Notes under the pieces: generated by a model | The model's database searches: none | Seen by the model: only the letters and a program-made list of their open reading frames with translations | Told to the model about the DNA's origin: nothing | Made by a program: the position numbers and the translations under genes | Assembly (NCBI RefSeq): GCF_003047265.1 | Contig: NZ_PZYY01000002.1 | Location: forward strand, 62,001 to 126,000 | Direction of reading: 5' to 3' | Source of the DNA: Nocardioides terrigena | GTDB taxonomy: Bacteria > Actinomycetota > Actinomycetes > Propionibacteriales > Nocardioidaceae | Length of the DNA: 64,000 bases | Part shown: positions 1 to 8,105 of the stretch, in pieces | Numbering within the stretch: the stretch's first letter is position 1 | Layout: each line of letters starts with the position of its first letter

Positions 1-789
1 GTCGGCGATGGCGGTCAGCGCGCCCTGGTAGATCGGGCCGCCCACGGGCAGGATCACGTCGGCGCCCTGGTCGAGGATGCGACGCGCGGTGCTGGTCGCC
101 GCCTCGTTGGCCTCGAAGCCGCCGGTGAAGGAGCCCTTCTCGCCGCCCTCGAAGCCGATGACCTCGACGTCCTTGCCCTTCTCTTCGGCGTAGTACTCCG
201 CGCCCTGCTTGAAGCCGTCCATGAAGATCGTGACGGTCGGGAACGGCTGGCCGCCGAAGGTGCCGACGGTGCCCGTCTTGGTGTAGTCGGCGGCCGCGTA
301 GCCGGCGAGGAACGCCGCCTCGGCGGTGTTGTAGAGGAGCGGCTTGATGTTGTCCGCGTCCTTGGTGCCGTCAAAGTCGTTGTCGGCCGCGTCGTCGATG
401 AGGATGTAGTCGATGTCCGGGTTGGCGGTGGCGGACTCGACGGTCGCCGCGGACAGCGCGAAACCGACCGTCACGATGGCGTTGCAGCCCTGGGAGACGA
501 GGGCCTCCAGGTTGGGGCCGTAGTCGTTCTCGCTGTTGGACTCGACGGGGATCAGCTCCACGCCGAGCTCCTCGGCCGCCTGCTCGGCGCCTTCGAAGCC
601 CAGCTGGTTGAAGGACTTGTCGTCGAAGCCGCCCGCGTCGGACACGATGCACGGCTGGAAGTCGCTCGCCGCCTCGGTCTCGGTGCCGCTGCCGGCCTCC
701 TCCTCGGGTGCCTCGCCGCAAGCAGCCAGGGACGCGGTGGCGATCAGTGCCACGATGCCGCCGGTGACGACCTTCCTCGTGTTCCTCAC
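1..789 (-). CDS. BMP-family nucleoside-binding lipoprotein (partial, C-terminus beyond window)
   Basis: Extracellular substrate-binding lipoprotein of the basic membrane protein (BMP/PnrA) family, which in known cases delivers nucleosides to an ABC importer. The GTG start at 789 is preceded by GGAGGG. The signal peptide ends in an LAAC lipobox with the lipidated Cys at residue 24. The mature part carries family features such as SDAGGFDDKSFNQ near the N-terminus and an IVTVGFALS-like strand. The 263 codons present run off the left edge, so the usual length of about 350 residues cannot be checked. It faces cdd-deoA, which fits nucleoside uptake feeding salvage; the ATPase and permeases would be expected to the left of the window (inference). 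Confidence 0.9.
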   Translation of the reverse strand, partial: MRNTRKVVTGGIVALIATASLAACGEAPEEEAGSGTETEAASDFQPCIVSDAGGFDDKSFNQLGFEGAEQAAEELGVELIPVESNSENDYGPNLEALVSQGCNAIVTVGFALSAATVESATANPDIDYILIDDAADNDFDGTKDADNIKPLLYNTAEAAFLAGYAAADYTKTGTVGTFGGQPFPTVTIFMDGFKQGAEYYAEEKGKDVEVIGFEGGEKGSFTGGFEANEAATSTARRILDQGADVILPVGGPIYQGALTAIAD

Positions 790-810
790 AAAAACCCTCC
801 AAGATCACAT

Positions 811-829
811 CGCCCCCGGACTGGGGGCG
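811..829. promoter_or_regulatory. GC hairpin in the leader of the BMP gene
   Basis: A perfect 7-bp inverted repeat (CGCCCCC, 5-nt loop, GGGGGCG) lies 22 nt upstream of the GTG start of the BMP gene, so it would probably be in its mRNA leader. It could be an operator or a leader structure. It has no recognisable riboswitch fold. The role is unknown. Confidence 0.3.
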
Positions 830-914
830 CATATCGGGAGAATGATGCCCCCCACCGGGCGCTCGTGGGTAGCGAAGCGCCGATCCGTCACCCGGTTGTG
901 ACCTGTTTGCCGCC

Positions 915-933
915 TGACGCCCCTCGGGCGTCA
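915..933. promoter_or_regulatory. Palindrome in the divergent BMP/cdd promoter region
   Basis: The 19-bp palindrome TGACGCCC-CTC-GGGCGTCA ends 19 nt before the cdd ATG. It sits where the -35/spacer of a leaderless cdd promoter would be (a weak -10, CATAGT, is at 939-944). A repressor site controlling nucleoside genes is the natural reading, but the regulator is not in the window. Confidence 0.45.
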
Positions 934-952
934 TACGTCATAGTTGCTCACG

Positions 953-1342
953 ATGAACTGGACACAGCTGCGCGCCGAGGCCGTCACCGCCATGGGCCAC
1001 GCCTACGCGCCCTACTCACACTTCCCCGTCGGAGCCGCGGCGCTCGTCGACGACGGCCGCCTCGTCGTGGGCTGCAACGTCGAGAACGCGGCGTACGGCG
1101 TGACGCTCTGCGCCGAGTGCGGCCTCGTGTCGTCGCTGCACGCCACGGGCGGCGGGAGACTGACCCACTTCGTGTGCGTCAACGCCGACGGCGCCGTGAT
1201 CATGCCGTGCGGCCGCTGCCGCCAGCTGCTCTGGGAGCACGGCGGCGCCGAGCTCCTCGTCGAGACGCCCGAGGGCGTCCGCACCATGGCCGATGTGCTG
1301 CCGATGGCCTTCGGACCCGACGACCTGAAGGACATCACGTGA
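953..1342 (+). CDS. cdd: Cytidine deaminase
   Basis: Hydrolytic deamination of cytidine and deoxycytidine to uridine and deoxyuridine in pyrimidine salvage. The 129-residue protein has the small homotetrameric cytidine deaminase layout: C53-A-E55-C56 followed by P-C86-G-R-C89, which gives the catalytic glutamate and the three zinc cysteines. The substrate-binding stretch GCNVENAAYG is intact. ATG 953 is chosen over an upstream TTG at 944; there is no ribosome binding site and a weak -10 is close, so the transcript may be leaderless. Its stop overlaps the deoA start by 4 nt, so the two are cotranscribed. Confidence 0.96.
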   Translation: MNWTQLRAEAVTAMGHAYAPYSHFPVGAAALVDDGRLVVGCNVENAAYGVTLCAECGLVSSLHATGGGRLTHFVCVNADGAVIMPCGRCRQLLWEHGGAELLVETPEGVRTMADVLPMAFGPDDLKDIT

Positions 1343-2619
1343 CGCACGACGCCATCGAGGTCATCAGCGCCAAGCGCGACCGCCAGGCCCTCACCGACAG
1401 CCAGATCGACTGGGTCATCGACGCCTACACCCGTGGTGACGTCGCCGACGAGCAGATGTCGGCGCTGGCCATGGCCATCCTGCTCAACGGCATGGACCTG
1501 CGTGAGATCTCCCGCTGGACCGACGCCATGATCGCGTCGGGGGAGCGGATGGACTTCTCCTCGCTGTCGCGCCCGACGGCCGACAAGCACTCGACCGGCG
1601 GTGTCGGCGACAAGATCACCCTCCCGCTGGCCCCCCTCGTCGCCGCGTGCGGCGTCGCGGTGCCCCAGCTCTCCGGTCGCGGCCTCGGCCACACCGGCGG
1701 CACGCTCGACAAGCTCGAGGCGATCCCCGGCTGGCGGGCCGCGCTCTCCAACGACGAGATGCTGGCCCAGCTCGAGGACGTCGGCGCGGTCATCTGCGCC
1801 GCCGGCGACGGCCTCGCGCCCGCCGACAAGAAGCTCTACGCCCTGCGCGACGTCACCGGCACGGTCGAGGCGATCCCGCTGATCGCCAGCTCGATCATGT
1901 CCAAGAAGATCGCCGAGGGCACCGGCGCGCTGGTCCTCGACGTCAAGGTCGGCACCGGCGCCTTCATGAAGGACCTCGACCGGGCCCGCGAGCTCGCCGA
2001 GACGATGGTCGGTCTGGGCAACGCGGCCGGCGTGCACACGGTGGCGCTGCTCACCGACATGAGCACCCCGCTCGGCCTCACCGCCGGCAACGCCGTCGAG
2101 GTCGCCGAGTCCGTCGAGGTGCTCGCCGGAGGCGGCCCCGCCGACGTCGTCGAGCTCACCCTCGCCCTGGCCCGCGAGATGCTCGCCGGCGCGGGCGTCA
2201 CCGACGTCGACCCGGCCGACAAGCTGGCCGACGGCAGCGCCATGGACGCCTGGAAGGCCATGGTCCGGGCGCAGGGCGGCGACCCCGACGCGACGCTGCC
2301 GACCGCCCGCGAGTCGCACGTGGTCACCGCCCCGGCGACGGGCACCCTGACCCGCCTGGACGCGATGGCCGTCGGCCTGGCCGCGTGGCGGCTCGGCGCG
2401 GGTCGCGCCCGCAAGGAGGACCCGGTGCAGGCCGGGGCCGGGGTCGTCTGGCACGCACGTCCCGGCGACGAGGTCACCGAGGGCCAGCCGCTGCTCACCC
2501 TGCTCACCGACGAGCCCGAGCGGTTCGAGCGGGCCCTGGACTCGCTCGAGGGCGGGTACGACGTGGGCGACGCAGCGTCGTACACGCCGACGGACCTGGT
2601 CCTCGACCGCATCTCCTGA
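1339..2619 (+). CDS. deoA: Thymidine phosphorylase
   Basis: Phosphorolysis of thymidine and deoxyuridine to the base plus 2-deoxyribose 1-phosphate. The 426-residue product shows the family signature SGRGLGHTGGTLDKLE and the phosphate-binding KHSTGGVGDK stretch at about residues 83-92, with the C-terminal alpha/beta domain present; length is normal. The GTG start overlaps the cdd stop (GTGA), which implies translational coupling. The sugar phosphate would pass to the mutase at 12.2-13.8 kb and to DeoC at 9.6-10.6 kb. The family also includes pyrimidine-nucleoside phosphorylases with wider substrate range. Confidence 0.96.
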   Translation: MTHDAIEVISAKRDRQALTDSQIDWVIDAYTRGDVADEQMSALAMAILLNGMDLREISRWTDAMIASGERMDFSSLSRPTADKHSTGGVGDKITLPLAPLVAACGVAVPQLSGRGLGHTGGTLDKLEAIPGWRAALSNDEMLAQLEDVGAVICAAGDGLAPADKKLYALRDVTGTVEAIPLIASSIMSKKIAEGTGALVLDVKVGTGAFMKDLDRARELAETMVGLGNAAGVHTVALLTDMSTPLGLTAGNAVEVAESVEVLAGGGPADVVELTLALAREMLAGAGVTDVDPADKLADGSAMDAWKAMVRAQGGDPDATLPTARESHVVTAPATGTLTRLDAMAVGLAAWRLGAGRARKEDPVQAGAGVVWHARPGDEVTEGQPLLTLLTDEPERFERALDSLEGGYDVGDAASYTPTDLVLDRIS

Positions 2620-2631
2620 CGGAGCGGCCGC

Positions 2632-2656
2632 CGGGGCGGTCGGTGGCGACGCCCCG
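2632..2656. terminator. Hairpin between convergent deoA and MaoC genes
   Basis: The inverted repeat CGGGGCG / CGCCCCG (7 bp, 11-nt loop) fills the 39-nt gap between two convergent stop codons. There is no T-run on either side, so termination is only a positional inference. Confidence 0.4.
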
Positions 2657-2658
2657 AC

Positions 2659-3111
2659 TCAGGGGAGCAGCAGGACGACCGTCTCGGCGACGCAGGCGGG
2701 CTTGTCGGTGCCCTCGATCTCGATCGTGTAGCGCAGCAGCATCTGCTTGCCCGTCGGCAGGTCGGTGACCTCGCCCATCGAGACGTGCGCGCGGACCCGC
2801 GAGCCGACGCGCACGGGCGAGGGGAAGCGGACCTTGTTGACCCCGTAGTTGAGCTTGGCGCCCGGTGTCTCCAGCGCGAACACCTGGCTGCCGAGGTAGG
2901 GGACGAGCGACAGCGTGAGGTAGCCGTGGGCGATGGTCGCGCCGAAGGGCCCGGTCGCCGCGCGCTCGGCGTCGACGTGGATCCACTGGTGGTCGCCGGT
3001 GGCCTCCGCGAACGTGTCGATGCGGTCCTGGTCGATCTCGACCCAGTCGGAGGTGCCGAGGTCGGTGCCGGTCGCGGCGGCGACCTCGTCGAGGCTGGTG
3101 AAGGTGCGCAT
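2659..3111 (-). CDS. MaoC-like (R)-specific enoyl-CoA hydratase/dehydratase
   Basis: A 150-residue single hot-dog domain protein of the MaoC family. The hydratase motif is clear: D-R-I-D-x-F-A-x-A-T-G-D-H-Q-W-I-H, supplying the catalytic Asp and His of the hydratase-2 type. It probably hydrates enoyl-CoA thioesters; the substrate chain cannot be told from sequence. ATG at 3111 lies 8 nt after a TATCCT element, so it is probably leaderless. It is divergent from add, with no functional link evident. Confidence 0.9.
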   Translation of the reverse strand: MRTFTSLDEVAAATGTDLGTSDWVEIDQDRIDTFAEATGDHQWIHVDAERAATGPFGATIAHGYLTLSLVPYLGSQVFALETPGAKLNYGVNKVRFPSPVRVGSRVRAHVSMGEVTDLPTGKQMLLRYTIEIEGTDKPACVAETVVLLLP

Positions 3112-3119
3112 GGCTGGCA

Positions 3120-3125
3120 AGGATA
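3120..3125 (-). promoter_or_regulatory. -10 element (TATCCT) of the MaoC gene
   Basis: TATCCT on the minus strand, 8 nt before the ATG at 3111, with no ribosome binding site between. This matches the leaderless layout seen repeatedly in this window. Confidence 0.5.
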
Positions 3126-3144
3126 GGCCTGCGAGGATGGCGCC

Positions 3145-4218
3145 GTGACGACTCCCACCCGCGACGAGGTACGCCGCGCCCCCAAGGTCCTGCTCCACGA
3201 CCACCTCGACGGTGGCCTGCGCCCCCAGACGATCATCGACCTCGCGGCCGACTGCGGCCACGCGCTGCCGGCCGACGACGCCGACGCCCTGGGCCGCTGG
3301 TTCGCCGAGTCGGCCGACTCGGGCTCGCTGGTGCGCTACCTGGAGACCTTCGACCACACCGTCGCCGTCATGCAGACCGGCCCGGCCATCACCCGGGTGG
3401 CGCGTGAGTGCGTCGAGGACCTGGTGGCCGACGGGGTCGTCTACGCCGAGGTCCGCTACGCCCCCGAGCAGCACGTGGGGGGCGGGCTGACCCTCGACGA
3501 GGTGGTCGGCGCGGTCCAGGAGGGCTTCGACGAGGCCGTCGCGGCCTCCGGCGGCCGGATCGTCGTACGCCAGCTGCTCACGGCCATGCGCCACCAGGCG
3601 CGCTCGATGGAGATCGCCGAGCTGGCCGTCGCGTGGCGCGACCGGGGCGTGGCGGGCTTCGACATCGCCGGCGCCGAGGCCGGCTACCCACCCACCCGCC
3701 ACCTCGACGCGTTCGAGTACCTCCAGCGCGAGAACGCCCACTTCACCATCCACGCCGGGGAGGCCTTCGGGCTGCCGTCGATCTGGCAGGCCATCCAGTG
3801 GTGCGGCGCCGACCGGCTCGGCCACGGCGTGCGGATCATCGACGACATCACCGTCCACGACGACGGCTCGGTCGAGCTCGGCCGCCTCGCGGCCTACGTC
3901 CGCGACACCCGCATCCCGCTCGAGATGTGCCCGGCGTCCAACATCCAGACCGGGGCCGCCGCGTCGATCGCCGAGCACCCCATCGGACTGCTGACCCGGC
4001 TCCGGTTCCGGGTCACGGTCAACACCGACAACCGGCTGATGAGCCAGACCTCGATGACCGACGAGATGTTCTCGCTGGTGGAGGCGTTCGGCTACGGCCT
4101 CGACGACCTGCGCTGGTTCACCATCAACGCGATGAAGTCGGCCTTCCTGCCCTTCGACGAGCGGCTCGAGCTCATCGACCGGGTGATCAAGCCGGAGTAC
4201 GCCGCCCTCGCCGGCTGA
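3145..4218 (+). CDS. add: Adenosine deaminase
   Basis: Zinc-dependent deamination of adenosine and deoxyadenosine to inosine and deoxyinosine, the substrate for punA at 23.2-24.0 kb. At 357 residues the length is normal. The zinc motif H18-x-H20 occurs in HDHLDGG. The catalytic H203-A-G-E206 is followed by a C-terminal NTDN at 293-296 supplying the last metal aspartate; CPASNIQTG is also typical. The GTG start has no ribosome binding site. The last 32 bp overlap the 3' end of the convergent gene at 4187-4765. Confidence 0.96.
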   Translation: MTTPTRDEVRRAPKVLLHDHLDGGLRPQTIIDLAADCGHALPADDADALGRWFAESADSGSLVRYLETFDHTVAVMQTGPAITRVARECVEDLVADGVVYAEVRYAPEQHVGGGLTLDEVVGAVQEGFDEAVAASGGRIVVRQLLTAMRHQARSMEIAELAVAWRDRGVAGFDIAGAEAGYPPTRHLDAFEYLQRENAHFTIHAGEAFGLPSIWQAIQWCGADRLGHGVRIIDDITVHDDGSVELGRLAAYVRDTRIPLEMCPASNIQTGAAASIAEHPIGLLTRLRFRVTVNTDNRLMSQTSMTDEMFSLVEAFGYGLDDLRWFTINAMKSAFLPFDERLELIDRVIKPEYAALAG

Positions 4219-4765
4219 CGGGGGAGCGGGTGACCACCGCCCACGGCACCCGCCATCCGCCGCAGCCCTCGAGGCGGGCACCGAGCCACTCCTCGCGGGT
4301 GAAGCGGGTGCGTCGCCCGGAGGCCGGCTCGTAGCAGGTGACGACACCGTCCTCCTCGGCCACGGCCAGCACCACGTGCCGGGGCGTCCAGCGGTTGCCC
4401 ACGTAGACCGGCGTGGGGCCAGCGCCCAGCGACGCGACGAGCAGGTCGTACGCCACCGCGCGCCGTCGGGGCAGCAGCACGTAGCGGGCCCGGCCGCCGA
4501 GGTGCCGGGCCAATGCCCACGGGCCGGTGCCGAGGGCGCGCGCCCAGGGCAGCTGGAGGCGCCCGTGCCAGTCGACGGCCCGGTTGGTGCTGCGGTGCGC
4601 CGCCCACACCTCGTCCGCGAACCGGGCCCGCGCGGCCTCCTGGCCGCCCCGGAGCACCCGCCCGCGGTAGTCCTCCGACTCCAGCATCAGCAGCGACACC
4701 AGCACCGAGGGCCCGCACGTGCGGTGGTCGGGCTGGGCGAGGCGCACCGGCCAGAAGGAGCTCAC
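4187..4765 (-). CDS. C39-like cysteine peptidase-type protein of unknown role
   Basis: A 192-residue protein with no signal peptide. The N-terminal [13 protein letters not shown] places Cys17 like the nucleophile of C39/papain-like folds. His130 in [12 protein letters not shown], followed by [10 protein letters not shown], fits the His-plus-acid part of the same fold, although the usual Asp after the His strand appears as Glu. It may be an active peptidase, a transglutaminase-like enzyme or an inactive relative. The GTG start overlaps the stop of the uridine kinase-like gene (GTGA), so they form a two-gene operon. Its C-terminal codons lie antisense to the end of add. Confidence 0.7.
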   Translation of the reverse strand: MSSFWPVRLAQPDHRTCGPSVLVSLLMLESEDYRGRVLRGGQEAARARFADEVWAAHRSTNRAVDWHGRLQLPWARALGTGPWALARHLGGRARYVLLPRRRAVAYDLLVASLGAGPTPVYVGNRWTPRHVVLAVAEEDGVVTCYEPASGRRTRFTREEWLGARLEGCGGWRVPWAVVTRSPVSRRGRRTPA

Positions 4766-5373
4766 GGGACCAGTGTGACCAGCCGGGCGTGGGCCTCGTC
4801 CGGAGTGACGGCCTCGCAGCCGAGGTGGACCGCGTGGGCGACCACCCGGCGCTGGTCGCGGAGCAGGGCGAGCCCGCGGCGCACGAGCACGAGGGGCGGC
4901 TTGCGGTGCTCGCGCAGGTCGCGGGTCAGGCGCCGCCAGAAGGTCACGACGGGGTGCTGGCGCACGCAGTACGCCGCGGCGAGGATCCCGCCGAGCGAGC
5001 AGGCCGGCACGACCTCGGGCGCGAAGATGCCCTCCGCGACGAAGACCCGGGCGTCGCCGAGGTCGAGGGTGCGGGAGCCGGAGCGACCGTTCTGCGCGAT
5101 CTCGTAGACCGGCACCTCCGCACGGCCGTCGCGGCACAGGGCCGTGAGCGCGGCCAGCGCGTCGTCCAGCAGCCACGAGTCGGGGTGGTCCCAGTCCACG
5201 ATCCCGGCGTTGGCACCCTCGGTGATGCGGGGGAGGGTCGGGTCGTCGCCGTCCTTGTAGAAGTCGTCGAGGCGCAGGACCGGGAGGCCGAGGCGCTCGG
5301 CCAGCCGGGACTTGCCGGCACCGCTGGGGCCGGCGAGGACGACGACCCGGGCGGGCACGTGGGAGTCAGGCAC
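4762..5373 (-). CDS. Uridine kinase-like P-loop ATP-binding protein
   Basis: A 203-residue phosphoribulokinase/uridine kinase-type protein. The Walker A motif GPSGAGKS is at residues 15-22, followed by LDDFYKDGDDPTLPR, the nucleoside-binding stretch typical of uridine kinases. Probable reaction: ATP-dependent phosphorylation of uridine or cytidine. GTG 5373 is preferred because CACAAT lies 8 nt upstream in leaderless fashion; an upstream in-frame GTG at 5403 would add 10 residues. It is the first gene of an operon with the C39-like gene. The adjacent add and cdd support a role in salvage, but the exact substrate is inferred. Confidence 0.8.
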   Translation of the reverse strand: MPDSHVPARVVVLAGPSGAGKSRLAERLGLPVLRLDDFYKDGDDPTLPRITEGANAGIVDWDHPDSWLLDDALAALTALCRDGRAEVPVYEIAQNGRSGSRTLDLGDARVFVAEGIFAPEVVPACSLGGILAAAYCVRQHPVVTFWRRLTRDLREHRKPPLVLVRRGLALLRDQRRVVAHAVHLGCEAVTPDEAHARLVTLVP

Positions 5374-5519
5374 GGGTGACCATTGTGCCGTGTCTCGTGA
5401 CACCTCCGGCCACCTGGGATGAGGGGGGCGTCACAGACTCCACCATTTCGCCGCGCGGGTGACCCCCCTCGCCCTATCGTCAGCGCGTCGTTGGTCGAGC
5501 CCCCCTGAAAGGTTTCCGC

Positions 5520-7181
5520 ATGGGAACGAACAGTCATGCCCGCGCCTCCCGCGCGGGTGCCGGTGTGCGCAACCTGGTGATCGTCGTGATCACCGCGATG
5601 GTCGCCGGTATCGCCTGGCTGGGCTGGCAGGTCGTGTCGAACGAGCAGGTCCCCGTGGCCGGTGCGGCCAGCTGCGAGGCCGAGCCCATCACCGTCACCG
5701 TGGCGCCCGAGCTGGAGACGCTGATGGAGGAGGCGGCCGACCACCTGGCCGCCAAGGCCCACTGCATCAACCTCGAGGTCACCGACGCCTCGGTCGCCGA
5801 GGTGCAGGACTCCCTCGAGGAGCTCGAGGAGAAGGACCGCCCCGACGCCCTGCCCGACCTCTGGGTGCCCAACTCCCCGGCGTGGCGCACCGTGCTGCAG
5901 CGCGTCGGCTACACCGGTCGCGTCGAGGCGGCAGCGCTGGCGACCAGCCCGGTGGGCCTGGCGAGCGGCCGCGACGGCGTCGCACCCGACAGCTGGCTGG
6001 AGACCTTGACCTCGGACCGCCTCGTCATGAGCGACCCGTCGGCCGACGGCGCGTCGGCGTACGCCCTCACCGCGTCCCTGTCCGAGGGCGCGGCCCTCGG
6101 CGAGGTGCAGAACGACGTCGTCCCGATGGCCCAGACCTTCGGCGAGAACGTGACCTCCGGCATCGAGGTCGTCACCAACGCCGACGAGCTTGCGGCCGGC
6201 GAGTCCTGGCTCGTCCCGATCACCGAGCAGGACTTCGTCATCGCCCGTCGCGGCAACGAGGCCCTGCGCTGGAGCGCCCCGGCCACCGGCTCCCCGATGC
6301 TGAGCTATCCCCTCGTCGCGGCCCGCGCCCAGACCGGGATGACCATGGGCACCGGCTCCCTCGACCCGGTCCGCGCGGCCGGCGACGAGATCGCCGAGTT
6401 CTTCGCCACCGACGCGGTGCTGGCCGAGCTGGCCGACTCCTACCTGCGCGGCCCCGACGGTGCGCCCCTCGCCGACGAGGTCGACCCCCCGCAGGTCGAG
6501 GTGCTCGACGAGGCCGTGCCGTCCGAGGCCGACGCGGTGATGCGCAACTTCCAGGTGCTCACGGTGCCCTCGAGCCTGCTCGCCGTGGTCGACGCCTCGG
6601 AGTCGATGAACCTGGTGGCTGCCGACGGCCAGACCCGCATGGACTTCGCGGTCAACGCCGCGCTCACCGCCCTCGACGCCTTCCCGGGCCACGCCCGGAT
6701 CGGTCTGTGGGGCTTCTCCACCCAGCAGCGGGGCGACCAGGACTGGGTCGAGCTCGCGCCGCTGCGTCGCCTCGACGCCCCGGCCGAGGGCGGCGGCAAG
6801 CACCTCAAGCTGCTGCGCCAGCAGTCCCTCGTGCTGCCCACCCTGATCAAGGGCGGGACCGGCCTGTACGACACCGTGCTCGCGGGCTACAGCCAGGCGG
6901 TCCGCGACTACAACGAGAACTACTACAACACCCTGGTCATCCTCACCGACGGTGCCAACGACGACCCGAGCTCGATCAGCCTCCAGGACCTGCTCCGGGA
7001 GCTGCGGACGATGCACGACCCGGCCAGCCCGGTGCGCATCGTCGCGGTCGGCATCAGCCAGGACGCCGACATGGCGGCGCTGGGCAAGATGGCCGAGGTC
7101 ACCAGCGGTGGGTCCTTCCTGGCCGAGAACCCCGAGGACATCCTCACGGTGCTCGCGACCTCCCTGCTGACCCGCGCCTGA
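5520..7181 (+). CDS. Membrane-anchored protein with solute-binding-like and von Willebrand A domains
   Basis: A 553-residue protein. A transmembrane anchor lies near residues 17-38 with the bulk outside the cell. Residues of about 50-300 resemble a bacterial extracellular solute-binding fold (SBP_bac_11 type). Residues of about 350-545 form a VWA domain with a complete MIDAS start, D358-A-S360-E-S362, and the later metal aspartate D477 in ILTDGAND. ATG 5520 has GAAAGG upstream. The function is unknown; metal-dependent binding of a partner at the cell surface is likely. It stands alone, followed by a strong terminator. Confidence 0.85.
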   Translation: MGTNSHARASRAGAGVRNLVIVVITAMVAGIAWLGWQVVSNEQVPVAGAASCEAEPITVTVAPELETLMEEAADHLAAKAHCINLEVTDASVAEVQDSLEELEEKDRPDALPDLWVPNSPAWRTVLQRVGYTGRVEAAALATSPVGLASGRDGVAPDSWLETLTSDRLVMSDPSADGASAYALTASLSEGAALGEVQNDVVPMAQTFGENVTSGIEVVTNADELAAGESWLVPITEQDFVIARRGNEALRWSAPATGSPMLSYPLVAARAQTGMTMGTGSLDPVRAAGDEIAEFFATDAVLAELADSYLRGPDGAPLADEVDPPQVEVLDEAVPSEADAVMRNFQVLTVPSSLLAVVDASESMNLVAADGQTRMDFAVNAALTALDAFPGHARIGLWGFSTQQRGDQDWVELAPLRRLDAPAEGGGKHLKLLRQQSLVLPTLIKGGTGLYDTVLAGYSQAVRDYNENYYNTLVILTDGANDDPSSISLQDLLRELRTMHDPASPVRIVAVGISQDADMAALGKMAEVTSGGSFLAENPEDILTVLATSLLTRA

Positions 7182-7191
7182 GCAGACAACA

Positions 7192-7230
7192 AGGAACCCC
7201 CGTACGACGTGTCGTCGTACGGGGGTTCTT
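7192..7230. terminator. Strong bidirectional rho-independent terminator
   Basis: A perfect 15-bp stem (arms 7194-7208 and 7214-7228) with a 5-nt loop, extended by AA and TT on the outside. It lies between the VWA gene and the convergent aldehyde dehydrogenase-like gene and can serve both. It is the clearest terminator in the window. Confidence 0.85.
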
Positions 7231-7241
7231 CCGTGCTGGTG

Positions 7242-8105
7242 TCAGATCCCGATCGGGTGCCAGACCGTCTTGGTCTCGAGCCAGTCGGTCATCCGGTCGG
7301 TGCCCGGCGTGGCCAGCCAGTCGACCTCGACCAGGGGCGCGCGGCGTACGCGCTTGAGGTTGTCGGCCGCGGCCTCCTCCAGCGACGTCGCGAGCGCGGG
7401 GTCCTCGACGCCGGTGAGGTCGAGACCGTTGACGTCCATGTGCGAGGCGAGCCAGGGCGCCACCTCGGCGGCCGAGCCGGTCAGCACGTTGACCACCCCA
7501 CCCGGGAGGTCGGACGTCGCCATGACCTCGCCCAGCGTGATCGCGGTGAGCGGGTGCGGCTCGCTGGCGATGACCACGCAGGTGTTGCCGGTGGTGATGA
7601 TCGGCGCCACCACGCTGACGAGCCCGAGGAGCGGGCCGCGCGGGGCGACGACGGCCACGACACCGGTCGGCTCGGGGGAGGAGATGTTGAAGTAGGGCCC
7701 GGCGACCGGGTTGGCGGTGCCGACGACCTGGGTGATCTTGTCGGCCCACCCGGCGTACCAGACGAGCCGGTCGATCGCGGCGTCGACAGCGGTGTTGGCC
7801 TTGCTGGCCGAGACGCCCTCGGAGGCGCGCAGCTCGGCGACGAACTGGTCGCGCCGGCCCTCCAGCACCTCGGCGATGCGGTAGACGACCTGGCCGCGGT
7901 TGTAGGCGGTGCGCCCGGACCAGCCGCCGAAGGCCTTGCGGGCCGCGACGACGGCGTCCCGGGCGTCCTTGCGGGAGGCCTGCGAGGCGTTGGCCATCAG
8001 CGCGCCCTTCGCGTCGTTGACGAGGTAGGTGCGGCCCGACTCCGAGCGCGGGAAGGCGCCGCCGATGTAGAGCTTGTAGGTCTTCTTCACGTCGATGCGC
8101 GCCAT
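7242..8105 (-). CDS. Aldehyde dehydrogenase-like protein lacking the catalytic domain
   Basis: A 287-residue homologue of the N-terminal, NAD-binding part of aldehyde dehydrogenases (which are usually about 480 residues). It keeps stretches such as PTGVVAVVAPRGPLLGLVSV and GNTCVVIASEPHPLTAITL. The part that would hold the GGK glutamate motif and the catalytic cysteine is missing; the protein goes straight into a short unique tail. The reading frame is clean and the start overlaps the stop of the full-length gene upstream (TGATG), so it is a maintained gene and not a fresh truncation. Third gene of a deoC operon; perhaps a structural or regulatory partner of the full-length enzyme (inference). 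Confidence 0.85.
   Translation of the reverse strand: MARIDVKKTYKLYIGGAFPRSESGRTYLVNDAKGALMANASQASRKDARDAVVAARKAFGGWSGRTAYNRGQVVYRIAEVLEGRRDQFVAELRASEGVSASKANTAVDAAIDRLVWYAGWADKITQVVGTANPVAGPYFNISSPEPTGVVAVVAPRGPLLGLVSVVAPIITTGNTCVVIASEPHPLTAITLGEVMATSDLPGGVVNVLTGSAAEVAPWLASHMDVNGLDLTGVEDPALATSLEEAAADNLKRVRRAPLVEVDWLATPGTDRMTDWLETKTVWHPIGI

Noticed and set aside
790..952. Possible purine riboswitch before the BMP gene
   Set aside because: Only a simple GC hairpin is seen. The conserved three-way junction and pyrimidine-rich loops of purine riboswitches are missing.
1647..2768. Arginine-rich frame inside deoA
   Set aside because: An off-frame reading of deoA, almost only Arg, Gly, Ala and Pro; no start signal and no family match.
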